Source: Bacteroides sp.
Lineage (GTDB): Bacteria > Bacteroidota > Bacteroidia > Bacteroidales > Bacteroidaceae
Direction: 5' to 3'
Length of the DNA stretch: 6,304 nucleotides
Assembly: GCA_017556595.1 (NCBI GenBank)
Contig: JAFYML010000302.1
Coordinates: 1 to 6,304 of the forward strand
In this document: positions 6,225 through 6,304 of the stretch, in pieces
How positions within the stretch are numbered: the stretch's first letter is position 1
Layout: the number at the start of each line of letters is the position of its first letter
Position numbers and translations under genes: made by a program
Notes under the pieces: model-generated
The model's input: only the letters and a program-made list of their open reading frames with translations
The model's database searches: none
Told to the model about the DNA's origin: nothing

Positions 6225-6304
6225 ATGAATTGGATTAAACGATATAGCTTTGGGATAGTGTGCTTGTTTGTAAGCATCTGTATCTCTTCGTGTGCTAGCC
6301 TAAA
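6225..6304 (+). CDS. N-terminus of a probable lipoprotein (cut by window end)
   Basis: Twenty-six codons are visible from ATG 6225-6227 and the frame stays open to the edge. The peptide begins MNWIKR, followed by a hydrophobic stretch (YSFGIVCLFVSICI) and then SSC at 21-23, which reads as a type II signal peptide with lipobox ISSC and Cys23 as the lipidation site. It would be exported and anchored in the membrane. It follows dut by 30 bp on the same strand with no terminator, so co-transcription is likely. From memory, the gene after dut in many Bacteroidales is a tetratricopeptide-repeat protein; nothing in the visible residues tests that. It is too short for the usual ORF cutoffs but the signal sequence is convincing. 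Confidence 0.75.
   Translation, partial: MNWIKRYSFGIVCLFVSICISSCASL

Overview
The window is ordinary chromosomal DNA from a member of the Bacteroidota, most likely order Bacteroidales (Bacteroides/Prevotella-like). Three things point there. The genes lack Shine-Dalgarno sequences and start behind A/T-rich leaders. Several intergenic regions carry the Bacteroidota -7 promoter box TAnnTTTG. The gene content also fits: a GH3 glycosidase, a small ECF sigma factor, a glycine-lipid acyltransferase pair, and dgt and dut. I see no mobile element, CRISPR array, tRNA or rRNA, and coding density is high throughout.

Layout from left to right: (1) the C-terminal two thirds of a GH3 beta-glycosidase (+ strand, cut by the window start), ending in a strong hairpin terminator. 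(2) A convergent ECF sigma-70 factor on the - strand, with no anti-sigma gene beside it. (3) A 230-bp divergent intergenic region with repeated TACTTTT boxes and an 8-bp direct repeat. (4) A tight two-gene + strand operon, a PlsC-like O-acyltransferase and an OlsB-like GNAT N-acyltransferase 6 bp apart. I read these as glsA and glsB, the pair that makes glycine (aminoacyl) lipids in Bacteroides. (5) A 132-bp convergent intergenic region holding four copies of TTAAACC/GGTTTAA at 21-22-bp spacing, which can fold into a bidirectional terminator with alternative hairpins. (6) dgt (dGTP triphosphohydrolase) on the - strand. (7) dut (dUTPase) on the + strand, divergent from dgt across only 94 bp with apparently overlapping promoters. 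(8) The first 26 codons of a probable lipoprotein, cut by the window end.

Two functional modules stand out. One is membrane lipid synthesis: GlsB would N-acylate glycine with a 3-hydroxy fatty acid, and GlsA would add a second fatty acid to the 3-hydroxyl. The divergent ECF sigma factor makes envelope-stress control an open possibility. The other is nucleotide-pool sanitation: Dgt removes dGTP and Dut removes dUTP, from divergent promoters that probably cannot both be occupied at once. I found no convincing wholly new system. The most interesting signals are the glycine-lipid operon next to an orphan ECF sigma factor, the altered acyltransferase motifs in GlsA, the phased repeat array at 4257-4335, and the overlapping dgt/dut promoters.
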